Positions 1 through 8,603 of a stretch of DNA of 64,000 nucleotides are shown piece after piece; the stretch's first letter is position 1; every line of letters starts with the position of its first letter. A program made the position numbers and the translations under genes. The DNA is from Balneolaceae bacterium (GTDB taxonomy: Bacteria; Bacteroidota; Rhodothermia; Balneolales; Balneolaceae), in the NCBI GenBank assembly GCA_020832415.1, contig JAFIES010000072.1, positions 23,561-87,560 of the forward strand, in the 5' to 3' direction. The notes under the pieces are model-generated. The model was not told the DNA's origin. It searched no databases and saw only the letters and a program-made list of their open reading frames with translations.

Positions 1-1117
1 AGAGACCAAAGGCAATGTGGCGGGATTCATCCTGTTTCAGTTTTATGATTCCTTCCTGTAAACCCGGCAGCAAATTATTCTCGCGCAGCATTTTATGATA
101 GGCTTCATACCCTGTTTCGGCAAGTGTTCCTTCTACAATTAAGTTGTACGTTCCGGAAGCTTTTAACTGGGCAAGAGGGGAGCTGTCTGAGTAGAGCCTG
201 TTCAGGTCTTCAGGCAGCTGACGGTAGAACAATTTTTTATAAAATGGTTTATGAAATCTCTCAAAATCGGGTCGCGTTACCATCACGCTTTTTACAAATC
301 GTGCAAAGAATTCGGTGTGTTTTGCCTCTTCCCATAAAAAAGAGGTAAGGTAGATCTCCTCCTCAAGTCGACCCTCTTTTGAGAGTGTTTGTATCAATGG
401 CAACAGATCAAGCGTTACAGCTTCTTCACCGGCCATAAAAAGTGCCGAAAGATGGATGATGATCTCTTTTTCTTCCTCAGAAAATTTCTTCCAATCCTCT
501 TTGTCTTTTTCGAAGCTTATGTCAGCCGGGTCCCAAACTCCAAGTTTTTTAGATTTTTGAAATAGCTGCATGGGGAAGCTGTCAAAATCAAGCCCGCCTG
601 TTGTTGTTTTGAATGAAGAGTGCTCTTTACGAATACTCATTTTTTCAATCTTATTTGATATGAACGGTTCGTCAAGATCAGCTTCTATGTATGCGGGTGC
701 TGTTTGAAGCAGAGCTTTCGCTGCCTCTTTCTGATTTGTAAGCATCACAAGACTGCCCTTTTCCAGTTTTAAGGCGCCTTTCATGATCATTATAGCCGGA
801 TCTTTTTTCAGCTCTATCAGCTTAAGCCAGGTATTCTCACTTCCTGCGAGAATGATATCCGTGAGATCTATATCTTTTTCTTGTGCATATCTCAATTCAT
901 GGCACTCACCATACTGCAGGTCTAAGAAAAACCCTATGGCGTCATTTTTTTGAAGAATATCTGAGGGTGGCTCCATTCTTAATAGAACAGATGCATTCCA
1001 ATCTTTTGCTTTTAAACGATAGAGTTTACTTTCTGCGAGATTGTTTTTCCATGACACCATCCATTCTTCCGAAAAGTATCTCTTTGAAGGCGCCTCTTTT
1101 TTCTTGTTGAACCACAT
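1..1117 (-). CDS. SCP2-like domain fused to R2-like ligand-binding oxidase (R2lox), 3' end outside window
   Basis: The reverse strand is open from an ATG at 1115-1117 to the window edge (372 codons, no stop), so the C-terminus is missing. Residues about 12-143 resemble a sterol-carrier (SCP2) domain: conserved W, 'DIILAGSENTW' and a 'KGALKLEKGSL' strand. Residues about 180-372 are ferritin-like and keep every R2lox metal ligand with the spacing I recall for Geobacillus R2lox: E231 (GEEAVT), E264 and H267 (EEAKH), E329, and E364 and H367 (DESRH). V234 and Y324, the residues that form the Val-Tyr ether cross-link in that family, are also present. R2lox binds a Mn/Fe or Fe/Fe centre and a long-chain fatty acid in known structures; its substrate is unknown. 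It is divergent from mnmG. The R2lox assignment is firm; the SCP2 assignment is from pattern only. Confidence 0.85.
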   Translation of the reverse strand, partial: MWFNKKKEAPSKRYFSEEWMVSWKNNLAESKLYRLKAKDWNASVLLRMEPPSDILQKNDAIGFFLDLQYGECHELRYAQEKDIDLTDIILAGSENTWLKLIELKKDPAIMIMKGALKLEKGSLVMLTNQKEAAKALLQTAPAYIEADLDEPFISNKIEKMSIRKEHSSFKTTTGGLDFDSFPMQLFQKSKKLGVWDPADISFEKDKEDWKKFSEEEKEIIIHLSALFMAGEEAVTLDLLPLIQTLSKEGRLEEEIYLTSFLWEEAKHTEFFARFVKSVMVTRPDFERFHKPFYKKLFYRQLPEDLNRLYSDSSPLAQLKASGTYNLIVEGTLAETGYEAYHKMLRENNLLPGLQEGIIKLKQDESRHIAFGL

Positions 1118-1285
1118 AGAATTCGAAGTTTAATCTTTTAGATATGATTGGGCTTGTTATATCGTTAAGTTCGTTTGATTAGGCTAAAAATCAAATCATT
1201 TAATAATTCATTAAAAAACAATATTTTTAGTACACCAAACAACACCATTAATATAACCATATAAACTAAATAAAAATAAATATAT
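1118..1285. promoter_or_regulatory. Divergent control region between R2lox-like gene and mnmG
   Basis: This A+T-rich stretch must hold the promoters of both divergent genes. A 7-bp inverted repeat, TTTGATT at 1174-1180 and AATCAAA at 1189-1195, could be an operator. It has no T-run that would make it a terminator. I see no clear Shine-Dalgarno sequence before mnmG, only a run of A and T, as is common in Bacteroidota. Confidence 0.4.
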
Positions 1286-3175
1286 ATGGATAGTATATAC
1301 CCTGCTTACGATGTTATTGTTGTAGGAGCAGGACACGCCGGAAGTGAGGCGGCCGGAGCAGCCGCTAAATTAGGCGCAAAAACTCTTCTTATCACCATGA
1401 ATATGGACGCTATTGCTAAGATGTCCTGTAATCCTGCTATGGGTGGTGTTGCAAAAGGCCAGCTTGTTCGAGAGATTGACGCATTGGGTGGTTTGAGTGG
1501 TATTGTTAGCGATAAAAGCGGTGTACAGTTCAGAATGCTGAACAGAAGCAAGGGTCCGGCTATGTGGAGCCCGCGATGCCAGAGTGATCGTATGCTCTAT
1601 GCGCAGTTGATGAGAGAAGAACTTGAAAAGATTCCAAACCTCCACTTCAGGCAGGATAATGTGGTGGATATACTAACCGATGATGAGGGTAAAATGGTTA
1701 ATGGGGTGGTTACTCAAACCGGACAGATGTTCCGTTCTAAATCTGTAGTACTTACCAGCGGTACATTTCTGAATGGTATTATTCATATCGGTGAAAGTCA
1801 GTACGGAGGGGGACGATCCGGCGAAAGAGCGTCTATTGGTATTTCAGCATCACTCGAAAAGCTTGGTTTTGAAATTGGGCGGCTAAAAACGGGTACACCG
1901 CCAAGAATAGACGGCCGTTCCATTGATTACACGAAACTGGAAGTACAGTATGGAGATGAAGAACCCAGTCCGTTCTCTTTTATGACAGATGAATTGCCCG
2001 GTGTTGATGAGCAGCTAACTTGCTGGATCGGCTATACAAACAGTGACGTTCACGAGACTCTTAAAACAGGTTTTGACCGAAGTCCTATGTTTAATGGCAG
2101 AATTAAATCGATCGGACCGCGCTACTGCCCAAGTATAGAGGATAAAATCAATCGATTTGCCGACAGGGACAGGCATCAGCTCTTTTTAGAGCCGGAAGGG
2201 TGGAATACCTATGAAATGTATCTGAACGGATTTAGCACATCACTCCCTGAAGATGTTCAATATCATGCACTGAGGACCATTCCCGGATTTGAGAAAGCTG
2301 TGATGCTTCGCCCGGGTTATGCTATTGAATATGATTATTTTCCGCCATATCAAATTAAGCGAAGTCTCGAAACAAAGCGTGTAAACGGACTCTTCTTTGC
2401 GGGGCAAATTAACGGCACTACAGGATATGAAGAGGCTGCGTGCCAGGGATTGATGGCAGGAATTAATTCTGCGCTTCTTGTGCAGGAAAAAGAACCTTTC
2501 GTTCTCAAGCGTTCTGAAGCATACATTGGTGTATTGGTAGATGACCTTATAAATAAAGGTACTGAAGAGCCTTACAGAATGTTTACTTCAAGGGCAGAAC
2601 ACAGAATACTACTTCGCCAGGACAATGCAGATCTTCGCCTTACCGAGCTGGGCAGGAAAATTGGATTGGCAGATGAAGAGCGATACAACAGGTATGTAAA
2701 AAAGAAGAGTGAAATCGACCGGCTTTATGATTTGATCAGTGATTACACGGTTCGTCCTGAAAAGATGGATTCTATGCTGCTTGAAAAAGGTACAACGGTT
2801 CTAAGCCAGCCCGTAAAAGCGAAATCCTTAATACCGAGACCGGAAATTCACCTGCAAGATCTGCTTGATGCGGATGATGAGCTGAACGAGAAAGTAGAAG
2901 TAATCACAAAAAGCCGAGATGTTATTGAGCAAGTAGAAATTCAGGTTAAGTATGATGGCTACATACAGCGGGAATTCGAAATGGTTAAAGAGCTAAGCCG
3001 ACAGGAAAACACCAGAATTCCCGAAAAGCTTGATTATGAGAAGATTAAGAGCCTTTCAAACGAGGGAAAAAGCAAACTCGATAAGATTAAACCGGAAACC
3101 ATAGGTCAGGCATCGAGAATCAGCGGGGTATCCGCAAGTGACTTAGCGGTTCTTATGGTCTATTTGAAAGGGTAG
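1286..3175 (+). CDS. mnmG: tRNA uridine-5-carboxymethylaminomethyl(34) synthesis enzyme MnmG (GidA)
   Basis: MnmG is the FAD/NADH enzyme that, with MnmE, installs the (carboxymethyl)aminomethyl group on the wobble uridine of several tRNAs. At 629 residues it has the normal family length. The N-terminal dinucleotide fold reads [12 protein letters not shown] (about residues 11-22), followed by the signature [12 protein letters not shown] and EIDALGG. The second signature, [16 protein letters not shown], is near residue 374. The C-terminal helical domain is complete, ending in [15 protein letters not shown]. The stop codon directly abuts the GTG start of rsmG, so the two are translated from one mRNA. 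The mnmG-rsmG pair is typical of origin-proximal DNA in many bacteria. Confidence 0.98.
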   Translation: MDSIYPAYDVIVVGAGHAGSEAAGAAAKLGAKTLLITMNMDAIAKMSCNPAMGGVAKGQLVREIDALGGLSGIVSDKSGVQFRMLNRSKGPAMWSPRCQSDRMLYAQLMREELEKIPNLHFRQDNVVDILTDDEGKMVNGVVTQTGQMFRSKSVVLTSGTFLNGIIHIGESQYGGGRSGERASIGISASLEKLGFEIGRLKTGTPPRIDGRSIDYTKLEVQYGDEEPSPFSFMTDELPGVDEQLTCWIGYTNSDVHETLKTGFDRSPMFNGRIKSIGPRYCPSIEDKINRFADRDRHQLFLEPEGWNTYEMYLNGFSTSLPEDVQYHALRTIPGFEKAVMLRPGYAIEYDYFPPYQIKRSLETKRVNGLFFAGQINGTTGYEEAACQGLMAGINSALLVQEKEPFVLKRSEAYIGVLVDDLINKGTEEPYRMFTSRAEHRILLRQDNADLRLTELGRKIGLADEERYNRYVKKKSEIDRLYDLISDYTVRPEKMDSMLLEKGTTVLSQPVKAKSLIPRPEIHLQDLLDADDELNEKVEVITKSRDVIEQVEIQVKYDGYIQREFEMVKELSRQENTRIPEKLDYEKIKSLSNEGKSKLDKIKPETIGQASRISGVSASDLAVLMVYLKG

Positions 3176-3823
3176 GTGTTTCACGTGAAACAAAATATTA
3201 TTAAAAAGCAGATAGATGCTGAGGTGCTAAAATCAGCAAGAGAAATTTATAAAATCAATGAAGGAAAACTTGAGCAGTATATAGACCTGCTTCTCAGTTG
3301 GAATGAAAAAATTAACCTGGTGAGCCGTACTGTTTCACGTGAAACGGTGAGAGAACATGTTATTCATTCATTGATTCCGGTAGCATTAAATATCGTAGAT
3401 ACCCATAAAAACTGGATCGATGCAGGTTCCGGTGGTGGTCTTCCGGGTATTCCATTGGCCATCTGTTGCGAGAATTCAAAGTGGATATTGAATGATAACG
3501 TAAAGAAAAAAATGAGGGCTGCTGATGATATCATTCAGGGGCTCGGGTTGAAAAATGCCGGCACCGCAGCGAAAAGTATTTCGCTAATTGATATAAAGCG
3601 GGGGACAGGAATTGTTACAAAGCATGCCTTTAAAATTGAGGACCTGTTGCGCCTGCTCAATAAAAAACCGTGGGAAAAAATCATTATGTGGAAGGGTGCA
3701 GTCGATGCTGAAAATGAGATTCGCAGATCCAAAAAAAGAATAAAAGCTCAAATTTTGGAGTTCAGCTTTGGCGCTGAAGAGTCTTTTTATGAGGGTAAGG
3801 CTATTGTAGTGATAGAAAAATAG
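3176..3823 (+). CDS. rsmG: 16S rRNA (guanine(527)-N(7))-methyltransferase RsmG (GidB)
   Basis: RsmG methylates N7 of G527 in 16S rRNA using S-adenosylmethionine. The 215-residue product has the SAM-binding loop DAGSGGGLPGIPLAI (about residues 82-96) and the N-terminal LLSWNEKINLVSR motif of the family. The chosen GTG start follows the mnmG stop without a gap and gives MFHVKQ. This start is seen in other bacteria because the parS sequence lies over the first codons. A second parS-like site encodes part of 'RTVSRETVRE' inside the gene. A later start cannot be excluded, but no in-frame ATG precedes the conserved region. Confidence 0.96.
   Translation: MFHVKQNIIKKQIDAEVLKSAREIYKINEGKLEQYIDLLLSWNEKINLVSRTVSRETVREHVIHSLIPVALNIVDTHKNWIDAGSGGGLPGIPLAICCENSKWILNDNVKKKMRAADDIIQGLGLKNAGTAAKSISLIDIKRGTGIVTKHAFKIEDLLRLLNKKPWEKIIMWKGAVDAENEIRRSKKRIKAQILEFSFGAEESFYEGKAIVVIEK
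3177..3192. other. parS: parS centromere site (perfect palindrome)
   Basis: TGTTTCACGTGAAACA matches the published ParB/Spo0J parS consensus at all 16 positions and is a perfect palindrome. It overlaps the GTG start of rsmG. ParB clamps load here and recruit SMC for origin segregation. The parA and parB genes themselves are not in the window. Confidence 0.93.
3331..3346. other. parS: second parS-like site inside rsmG
   Basis: TGTTTCACGTGAAACG matches the parS consensus at 15 of 16 positions. It lies 154 bp from the first site, inside the rsmG coding sequence. Two sites this close make chance unlikely and strengthen the call of an origin-proximal centromere region. Confidence 0.88.
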
Positions 3824-3858
3824 CCGGAGTTTTAATTCGCACCCTGATAGAAAGTATT

Positions 3859-4091
3859 TATTTTAGCGTAAGTTCGATATAACATTTAAAAGAATCGCCA
3901 GTTAGAGCGCAGTCCCGACGCTTTTCAGGAGGGTCGAAGTCGCTCATTTTCTGAACACGAAGTGAAAACTCATATATCGCTCCGCGTGCAAAAGATGAGC
4001 GACTTCTCCCGATTGAACTGCATCGGGATGCGCTCAATATGACGGGCTCAGTCATATAATTCATTTTTATTTCGAACTCACGTTATTTTAG
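3859..4091. mobile_element. MITE-like non-autonomous element with terminal inverted repeats and 8-bp target duplication
   Basis: Between rsmG and the next gene lies a 217-bp unit (3867-4083) with no credible gene. Its ends are inverted repeats: CGTAAGTTCGATATAA at 3867-3882, and the complement of CGTGAGTTCGAAATAA at 4067-4082 (14 of 16 match). It is flanked by direct copies of TATTTTAG at 3859-3866 and 4084-4091, as expected for a target-site duplication. Inside is a 12-bp inverted repeat, GAAGTCGCTCAT (3936-3947) and ATGAGCGACTTC (3995-4006), giving a stem over a loop of about 47 nt. No transposase is present, so it would move in trans. The remaining DNA up to 4161 holds only the promoter of the WYL gene. 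Confidence 0.7.
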
Positions 4092-4161
4092 CATAGAATC
4101 AAGTGCTGCTTATCGATTATTTGCGCACAAAAAAACCGGAACAGAAACCAACAATAAAGCG

Positions 4162-5121
4162 ATGTCAAGACTAAAAAGCTCAGAACGAAGGATGAAACTC
4201 ATCCTGAAACTTCAGCAATCAAAAGAGAGAATAACTGCGGACAAACTGGCCCGTGAATTTGGAGTAAGCAGGAGAACTATCTTTAGAGATTTCAACGCTT
4301 TATCTGAAGTTGAGGTGCCCGTTACATGGGATGAATACCGTGGTTATGGAATTATGGAGGGATATTCCGTCCCTCCACTTATGTTCAATCAAAAAGAACT
4401 GGCCACTATACTGGTTGGGCTTAATTTTGTGAAATCACAAGTTGATAAAAACCTGATTGATGACGCAAAGGGTGTGGAGCTGAAAATTAAAAATGCACTG
4501 CCAAAAGAGCTGAAGGCATACATGGAGTCTTTGGATAACAAAACCATTGTTGATCCATTTCTTCATTTTGGCCATGAAAAGAAAGAGGGTGGAAATTGGT
4601 ATGCATTAAGCAATGCGATTTCCGAAAGGCGAACAATTACTTTTGAGTATAAAAGCCAGAGCGATTCAAAGGTGGCGGAAAGAAAAGTGGATCCATATCT
4701 GTTGGTCTTTTATCGCGACCATTGGAACATGATCGGATTTTCACACAAAAGAGACGCCATTCGGAATTTTGTGCTCGATAGAATGAAAAATGTCAAAATT
4801 TTGGACCAAAATTTTGAAGAGAAGGAAAATATCAACGCAGAGGGCTTAATTTTTAGATCTAACGAATTAGGAACGGATGTAAAGGTACTAGTCGATAAAA
4901 GCGCCGATCGTGCGTTTAGGGCCAATTTGCCAACGAAGATATTTAAGGAATCGGCCGAAAATAATAAAAAAATTAAAGTTTGGTTCCGTTTTGAAAATCT
5001 TGGCTTTTTGAATGAGTGGTTGCTGCAGTTCGGAAACAGAGTGAAAATTCTCGGGCCGAAAGAGCTTATCAAAAAAAGAGAGGAGTTATTGAGGGAGATG
5101 TTAGATCAACAAGCCGGCTGA
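4162..5121 (+). CDS. WYL-domain transcriptional regulator, YafY/HTH_11 type
   Basis: This 319-residue protein has an N-terminal winged helix-turn-helix (about residues 8-62, 'TADKLAREFGVSRRTIFRDF'). A WYL ligand-sensing domain follows (about 148-215, ending 'RNFVLDRMKNV'), then a WCX-type C-terminal region (about 235-315). Members are cytoplasmic DNA-binding regulators, some responding to nucleic-acid or small-molecule ligands. The eponymous W-Y-L tripeptide reads W-N-M here (HWNMIGF), a small deviation. It stands alone after the MITE-like element, and its 3' end overlaps the end of the convergent small gene by 16 bp. Its target genes cannot be inferred from position. Confidence 0.9.
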   Translation: MSRLKSSERRMKLILKLQQSKERITADKLAREFGVSRRTIFRDFNALSEVEVPVTWDEYRGYGIMEGYSVPPLMFNQKELATILVGLNFVKSQVDKNLIDDAKGVELKIKNALPKELKAYMESLDNKTIVDPFLHFGHEKKEGGNWYALSNAISERRTITFEYKSQSDSKVAERKVDPYLLVFYRDHWNMIGFSHKRDAIRNFVLDRMKNVKILDQNFEEKENINAEGLIFRSNELGTDVKVLVDKSADRAFRANLPTKIFKESAENNKKIKVWFRFENLGFLNEWLLQFGNRVKILGPKELIKKREELLREMLDQQAG

Positions 5122-5333
5122 TCTTTTCCAGAAGTGAGATCAAATCTGTAGAGATCAATCAATTCTCTAATATCAGAATTGTTTTCGTTTTTGATTTGAT
5201 ATGCCGTCAACTCAGTGATAAAATAGTCGCGCCAAACCTTTTTGTTCAGAATCGTTTTGTTGAGCTTATCGGCTTCCTCATCCGACAGGTCACCACGCAG
5301 AAACTGATGAATTTTATAATGTATACTTTTCAT
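5106..5333 (-). CDS. small acidic protein of unknown function (75 aa)
   Basis: I chose the ATG at 5331-5333 (MKSIHYKIHQFLRGDLS) over an ATG 12 codons earlier. The 'HQFLRGDLSDEEADKL' opening resembles the first helices of short anti-sigma-type proteins, but the rest (KVWRDYFITELTAYQIKNEN) matches nothing I recognise. There is no signal peptide or membrane segment. It is 46 bp downstream of the AcuI/YhdH-like gene on the same strand and probably ends that operon. The natural amino-acid composition and position support a real gene; the function is unknown. Confidence 0.55.
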   Translation of the reverse strand: MKSIHYKIHQFLRGDLSDEEADKLNKTILNKKVWRDYFITELTAYQIKNENNSDIRELIDLYRFDLTSGKDQPAC

Positions 5334-5379
5334 ACAAACACCTTTTATTGTATGAACCACAAAAAGCAAAAACCTTACA

Positions 5380-6381
5380 CTATTTTTTAAAAAGTTTCAC
5401 CAAAACTTTTCCAACCTGTTTTCCTTCCAATATTTTCTGAAACTCTCCCGGCAAATCTGTTAATGATATTTCCCTTGAGATTTTTTGCATGTTCGGCAAC
5501 TTCCAGTCAGTTGATAGTTTGTGCCAAATGGTTTTACGAAGTTCCATGAGTGCTATACCTGAATCGATACCCGCCAACGTGATGCCTCGCAATATAAATG
5601 GAAGAATGGATGTTTGAAGTTCATTTCCGAGGACGTTTCCACAGCATGCAACGATTCCATTGTGCTCAGTTTGCCTTAAAACGGCATCAAGCATGTTGCC
5701 GCCTACAGTGTCCAGTGAGGCATTCCATTTTCCGGATAGCATTGGCCGGTCGGTCACATTATTAATATTATCTCTGTGAACAACTTCTTTCGCACCAATG
5801 GATGTAAGAAATTCTGTTTGATCAACTTTTCCGGTTGCAGCTGTAACATTAATATTCAGATGGGATAACAGAGCAACAGCGAATGAACCAACTGCTCCGG
5901 TGGCCCCGGTTACAAGTACATTTATATCATTTGAAAGGAAAGGGTGAGTGATGATCTTGTGGACTCCAATACCTGCCGTTAATCCGGACGTGCCAATCAT
6001 CATACTCTCTTTAAGTGTGAGGTTTGAAGGCAGCGGCACAATCCACTCAGCAGGAACAGAAATAAATTGTCCAAATCCGCCCGGAGTATTCATACCAAGA
6101 TCATAACTGGTTACAATTACTTTATCATCAGTTTTAAAATCAGGCGATTTACTATTCACAACTACACCTGCGGCATCGATACCGGGGGTGAAAGGATACT
6201 GTTTGGTAACTCCTTTATGACCTGTTGCTGAAAGTGCATCTTTGTAGTTGAGTGAAGAGTAGTGAACCCTGATGAGTACATAATTATCCGGCAAATCTTT
6301 AATAAAATACTCTTTTACAGATTGAGTAAAAATTCCATTAAACTCTTCTGCTACAATAGCTTGATAAGAATTATTCTCCAT
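5380..6381 (-). CDS. YhdH/YhfP (AcuI-like) NADPH-dependent quinone/acryloyl-CoA reductase
   Basis: This 333-residue zinc-free member of the MDR superfamily has a GroES-like half (residues 1-130, 'HYSSLNYKDALSATG' and 'PFTPGIDAAGVV'). A Rossmann half follows with 'VLVTGATGAVGSFAVALL' (about 152-170). AcuI/YhdH members reduce activated C=C bonds such as acryloyl-CoA with NADPH. The gene is 6 bp downstream of an aldehyde dehydrogenase. The neighbours (lactonase, SDR, aldehyde dehydrogenase) suggest joint handling of reactive aldehydes and enones, which is inference. The substrate is not defined by sequence. Confidence 0.9.
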   Translation of the reverse strand: MENNSYQAIVAEEFNGIFTQSVKEYFIKDLPDNYVLIRVHYSSLNYKDALSATGHKGVTKQYPFTPGIDAAGVVVNSKSPDFKTDDKVIVTSYDLGMNTPGGFGQFISVPAEWIVPLPSNLTLKESMMIGTSGLTAGIGVHKIITHPFLSNDINVLVTGATGAVGSFAVALLSHLNINVTAATGKVDQTEFLTSIGAKEVVHRDNINNVTDRPMLSGKWNASLDTVGGNMLDAVLRQTEHNGIVACCGNVLGNELQTSILPFILRGITLAGIDSGIALMELRKTIWHKLSTDWKLPNMQKISREISLTDLPGEFQKILEGKQVGKVLVKLFKK

Positions 6382-6387
6382 TACTAA

Positions 6388-7758
6388 CTATTTTATAAAC
6401 AATCGTTTGAACCATTTTAATTTTGTATCGTTATAAGGCGGATAACGAACATCAGGGTCGGGCCAGGATGGCTTTTTTAAGATTCCCTGTTCCCGGCTAA
6501 ATGTATTAAAACTGTATTTGCCGCGATAGGATCCCATTCCGCTGTAGCCGGTCCCCCCATATGGAAGATTGTGATTTCCTAAATGGCTGATTGTGTCATT
6601 TACACACCCACCGCCAAACGGTACGTTTTCAATGATGAAATCCTGAAACTCTTTGTTTTCTGTAAACATGTAGAGTGCAAGCGGGGCAGACATACTGTTC
6701 ATCAATTGAGGAATATCTTTTTCATCATCATATGTAAGCAGCGGTAGTAGTGGGCCGAAAATTTCTTCCTTCATAATTTCATCTTCCCAGTTTGCATCAA
6801 TCAAAGTAGGCTCAATAAATCTCGATTGTTTGTTGGTTAAACCGCCATGAATCACTTTGCTCTTATTCAATAATTCATTCAATCTATTAAAGTGATCATC
6901 ATTCACAATTCGGGTGTAGTTTTTACCCACCTGAAAATCGTTTTGAAAAAATGATGAAAGAACATTTTTCGACGTTTGAATAAATTGCTCCTTAATCGAT
7001 TTGTGCACCAAAACATAATCGGGAGCTACACAAGTTTGGCCTGCATTGATGGTTTTTCCCCACCAGATACGGTTTACACTAACTTCAATATTTGCATCTT
7101 CATGCACAATCGCAGGGCTTTTCCCTCCAAGTTCAAGAGTAACCGGAGTTAAATTCTCAGCGGCTGCTTTCATAACAATTTTCCCAACCCGGCTGCTTCC
7201 GGTGAAAAATATGTGATCGAAAGGCTGTTCTAAAAGTTCTGTTGTCTCCTCAACGCCACCTTCTGCAACAGCTAAAATTTCCGGTTTGAAATATCTGTCA
7301 AATAACTCTTTTAATTTTGCTGACGTGACTGGGGCCAATTCTGAGGGTTTTAGAATAGCGGTATTTCCTGCTGAAATAGCTCCAATTAAAGGCATCAGGC
7401 TCAGGTGAACCGGATAATTCCATGCACCAATAACCAAAATAGTACCCTTTGGTTGTTGATAGATTATGTTTTTAGATGGGAATGTAACAATAGGTCCGCC
7501 AACAGAAACAGGTTTAATCCATGTTGAAAGATTTTTTAAATGGTAATCTATCTCATCAAGAAGTGTATAAATTTCAGTGATATACGATTCTATATAAGGC
7601 TTTCCGAAATCTTCATTGATTGCATCGCAAAGTTCCTTTTCATGCCTGTAAATTAACTTACGTAATTGATTTAGACTGCTTTCTCGTGATTTTAACGATC
7701 GGGTGCGGCCATCGAGAAAAGCGGCCTTCTGATCTTTTACTAATTGCATTAACTTCAT
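6388..7758 (-). CDS. class-3-type (fatty) aldehyde dehydrogenase
   Basis: This 456-residue protein belongs to the ALDH3/YwdH-like group, shorter than ALDH1/2 enzymes. Visible motifs are 'IGAWNYPVHLSLMPLIGAI' (NAD and active-site floor, near 113-131), 'FFTGSSRVGK', the general-base Glu in 'LELGGKSPA' and the nucleophilic Cys in 'NAGQTCVAPDY'. Family members oxidise medium- and long-chain or aromatic aldehydes. The ATG overlaps the SDR stop by 4 bp (7755-7758), so translation is coupled. The C-terminus is basic (KLKWFKRLFIK) and could contact membranes, as in fatty aldehyde dehydrogenases; that is inferred. Confidence 0.93.
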   Translation of the reverse strand: MKLMQLVKDQKAAFLDGRTRSLKSRESSLNQLRKLIYRHEKELCDAINEDFGKPYIESYITEIYTLLDEIDYHLKNLSTWIKPVSVGGPIVTFPSKNIIYQQPKGTILVIGAWNYPVHLSLMPLIGAISAGNTAILKPSELAPVTSAKLKELFDRYFKPEILAVAEGGVEETTELLEQPFDHIFFTGSSRVGKIVMKAAAENLTPVTLELGGKSPAIVHEDANIEVSVNRIWWGKTINAGQTCVAPDYVLVHKSIKEQFIQTSKNVLSSFFQNDFQVGKNYTRIVNDDHFNRLNELLNKSKVIHGGLTNKQSRFIEPTLIDANWEDEIMKEEIFGPLLPLLTYDDEKDIPQLMNSMSAPLALYMFTENKEFQDFIIENVPFGGGCVNDTISHLGNHNLPYGGTGYSGMGSYRGKYSFNTFSREQGILKKPSWPDPDVRYPPYNDTKLKWFKRLFIK

Positions 7759-8579
7759 GATGATTTTGGTTTTCTTCCCTGGAACCGATCCATGGATGAA
7801 TAGACACCCAATACTCGCCCGGCAAGCCAGTCAAAAATGGAAGCAGGTAAAATTGCTTTTAAAAACGGAACAAAATGAACCATAAATGGCGCTTTGATGG
7901 TTCGTTTTTCTTTATAGATACCGGTAATCATTCTATCAACAATATCATCAGTTTCAAGAATGGGTACAAAGAGAGGGGCTTTTACGCCATCAAACATCCC
8001 TGTATTGATGTAGCTTGGGATTACTGAAAGTACCTTTACGCCACTATTTAAGTGATCCATTTCGATCTGCAGTGATTCAGACCATCCAAGAACAGCCCAC
8101 TTGCTTGATGCATACACACTCATTTTAGGGTTTCCAATATAACCGGATGCTGACGCGAGATTGACTATAGAGCCGGATCCCCGTTCGATCATCTCATTAA
8201 GAAAAACCCGTGCAACCAACATGCTGCCATACGTATTAATTTGCATGGTTCTTTCGATATCCGTGATGTAGTGTTCGTGGAAATATTTACCCACAACAAT
8301 GCCGGCACAATTGATAATAATGTCCGGCAGAAGTTTCTGCTTAATTATCCTCTCAGCCTCAAACTGAACCCGTTCTGTATCAGTAATATCCAGTCCGGTT
8401 GTGTAAACTGTAGCCGAAGCGTCTATTTGTTCCTTAATGGATATAAGTTCAACCGGATTTCTGTCCCAAAGAATGAGAGTAACATCGGCTATTTCCGATA
8501 TTTTTTCAGCAAAACGTTTCCCGATACCACTGGCCGCCCCGGTAATAAGTATGATTTTATTGTGATAAAAGTGCTTCAT
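7755..8579 (-). CDS. SDR-family oxidoreductase
   Basis: This is a classical short-chain dehydrogenase of 274 residues. It has the cofactor loop TGAASGIG (about residues 14-21), the NAG motif (INCAGIV), the catalytic Ser in 'NLASASGYIG' and the YASSK catalytic pair. A longer C-terminal region (residues 215-274) is hydrophobic and may be membrane-associated, as in DHRS/retinol-type enzymes. It sits between a lactonase-like gene (24 bp upstream) and a fatty-type aldehyde dehydrogenase (4-bp overlap). An alcohol-aldehyde-acid relay is plausible but not shown by sequence. Confidence 0.92.
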   Translation of the reverse strand: MKHFYHNKIILITGAASGIGKRFAEKISEIADVTLILWDRNPVELISIKEQIDASATVYTTGLDITDTERVQFEAERIIKQKLLPDIIINCAGIVVGKYFHEHYITDIERTMQINTYGSMLVARVFLNEMIERGSGSIVNLASASGYIGNPKMSVYASSKWAVLGWSESLQIEMDHLNSGVKVLSVIPSYINTGMFDGVKAPLFVPILETDDIVDRMITGIYKEKRTIKAPFMVHFVPFLKAILPASIFDWLAGRVLGVYSSMDRFQGRKPKSS

Positions 8580-8603
8580 AAGAGCCCAAATAGTGAATGC
8601 GTA

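Noticed and set aside
883..1110. 75-codon forward frame opposite the R2lox-like gene
   Set aside because: It is antisense to a strongly conserved coding region and has no family features.
3858..4064. 68-codon reverse frame between rsmG and the WYL gene
   Set aside because: It lies inside the repeat element, follows its internal stem and has repeat-derived composition.
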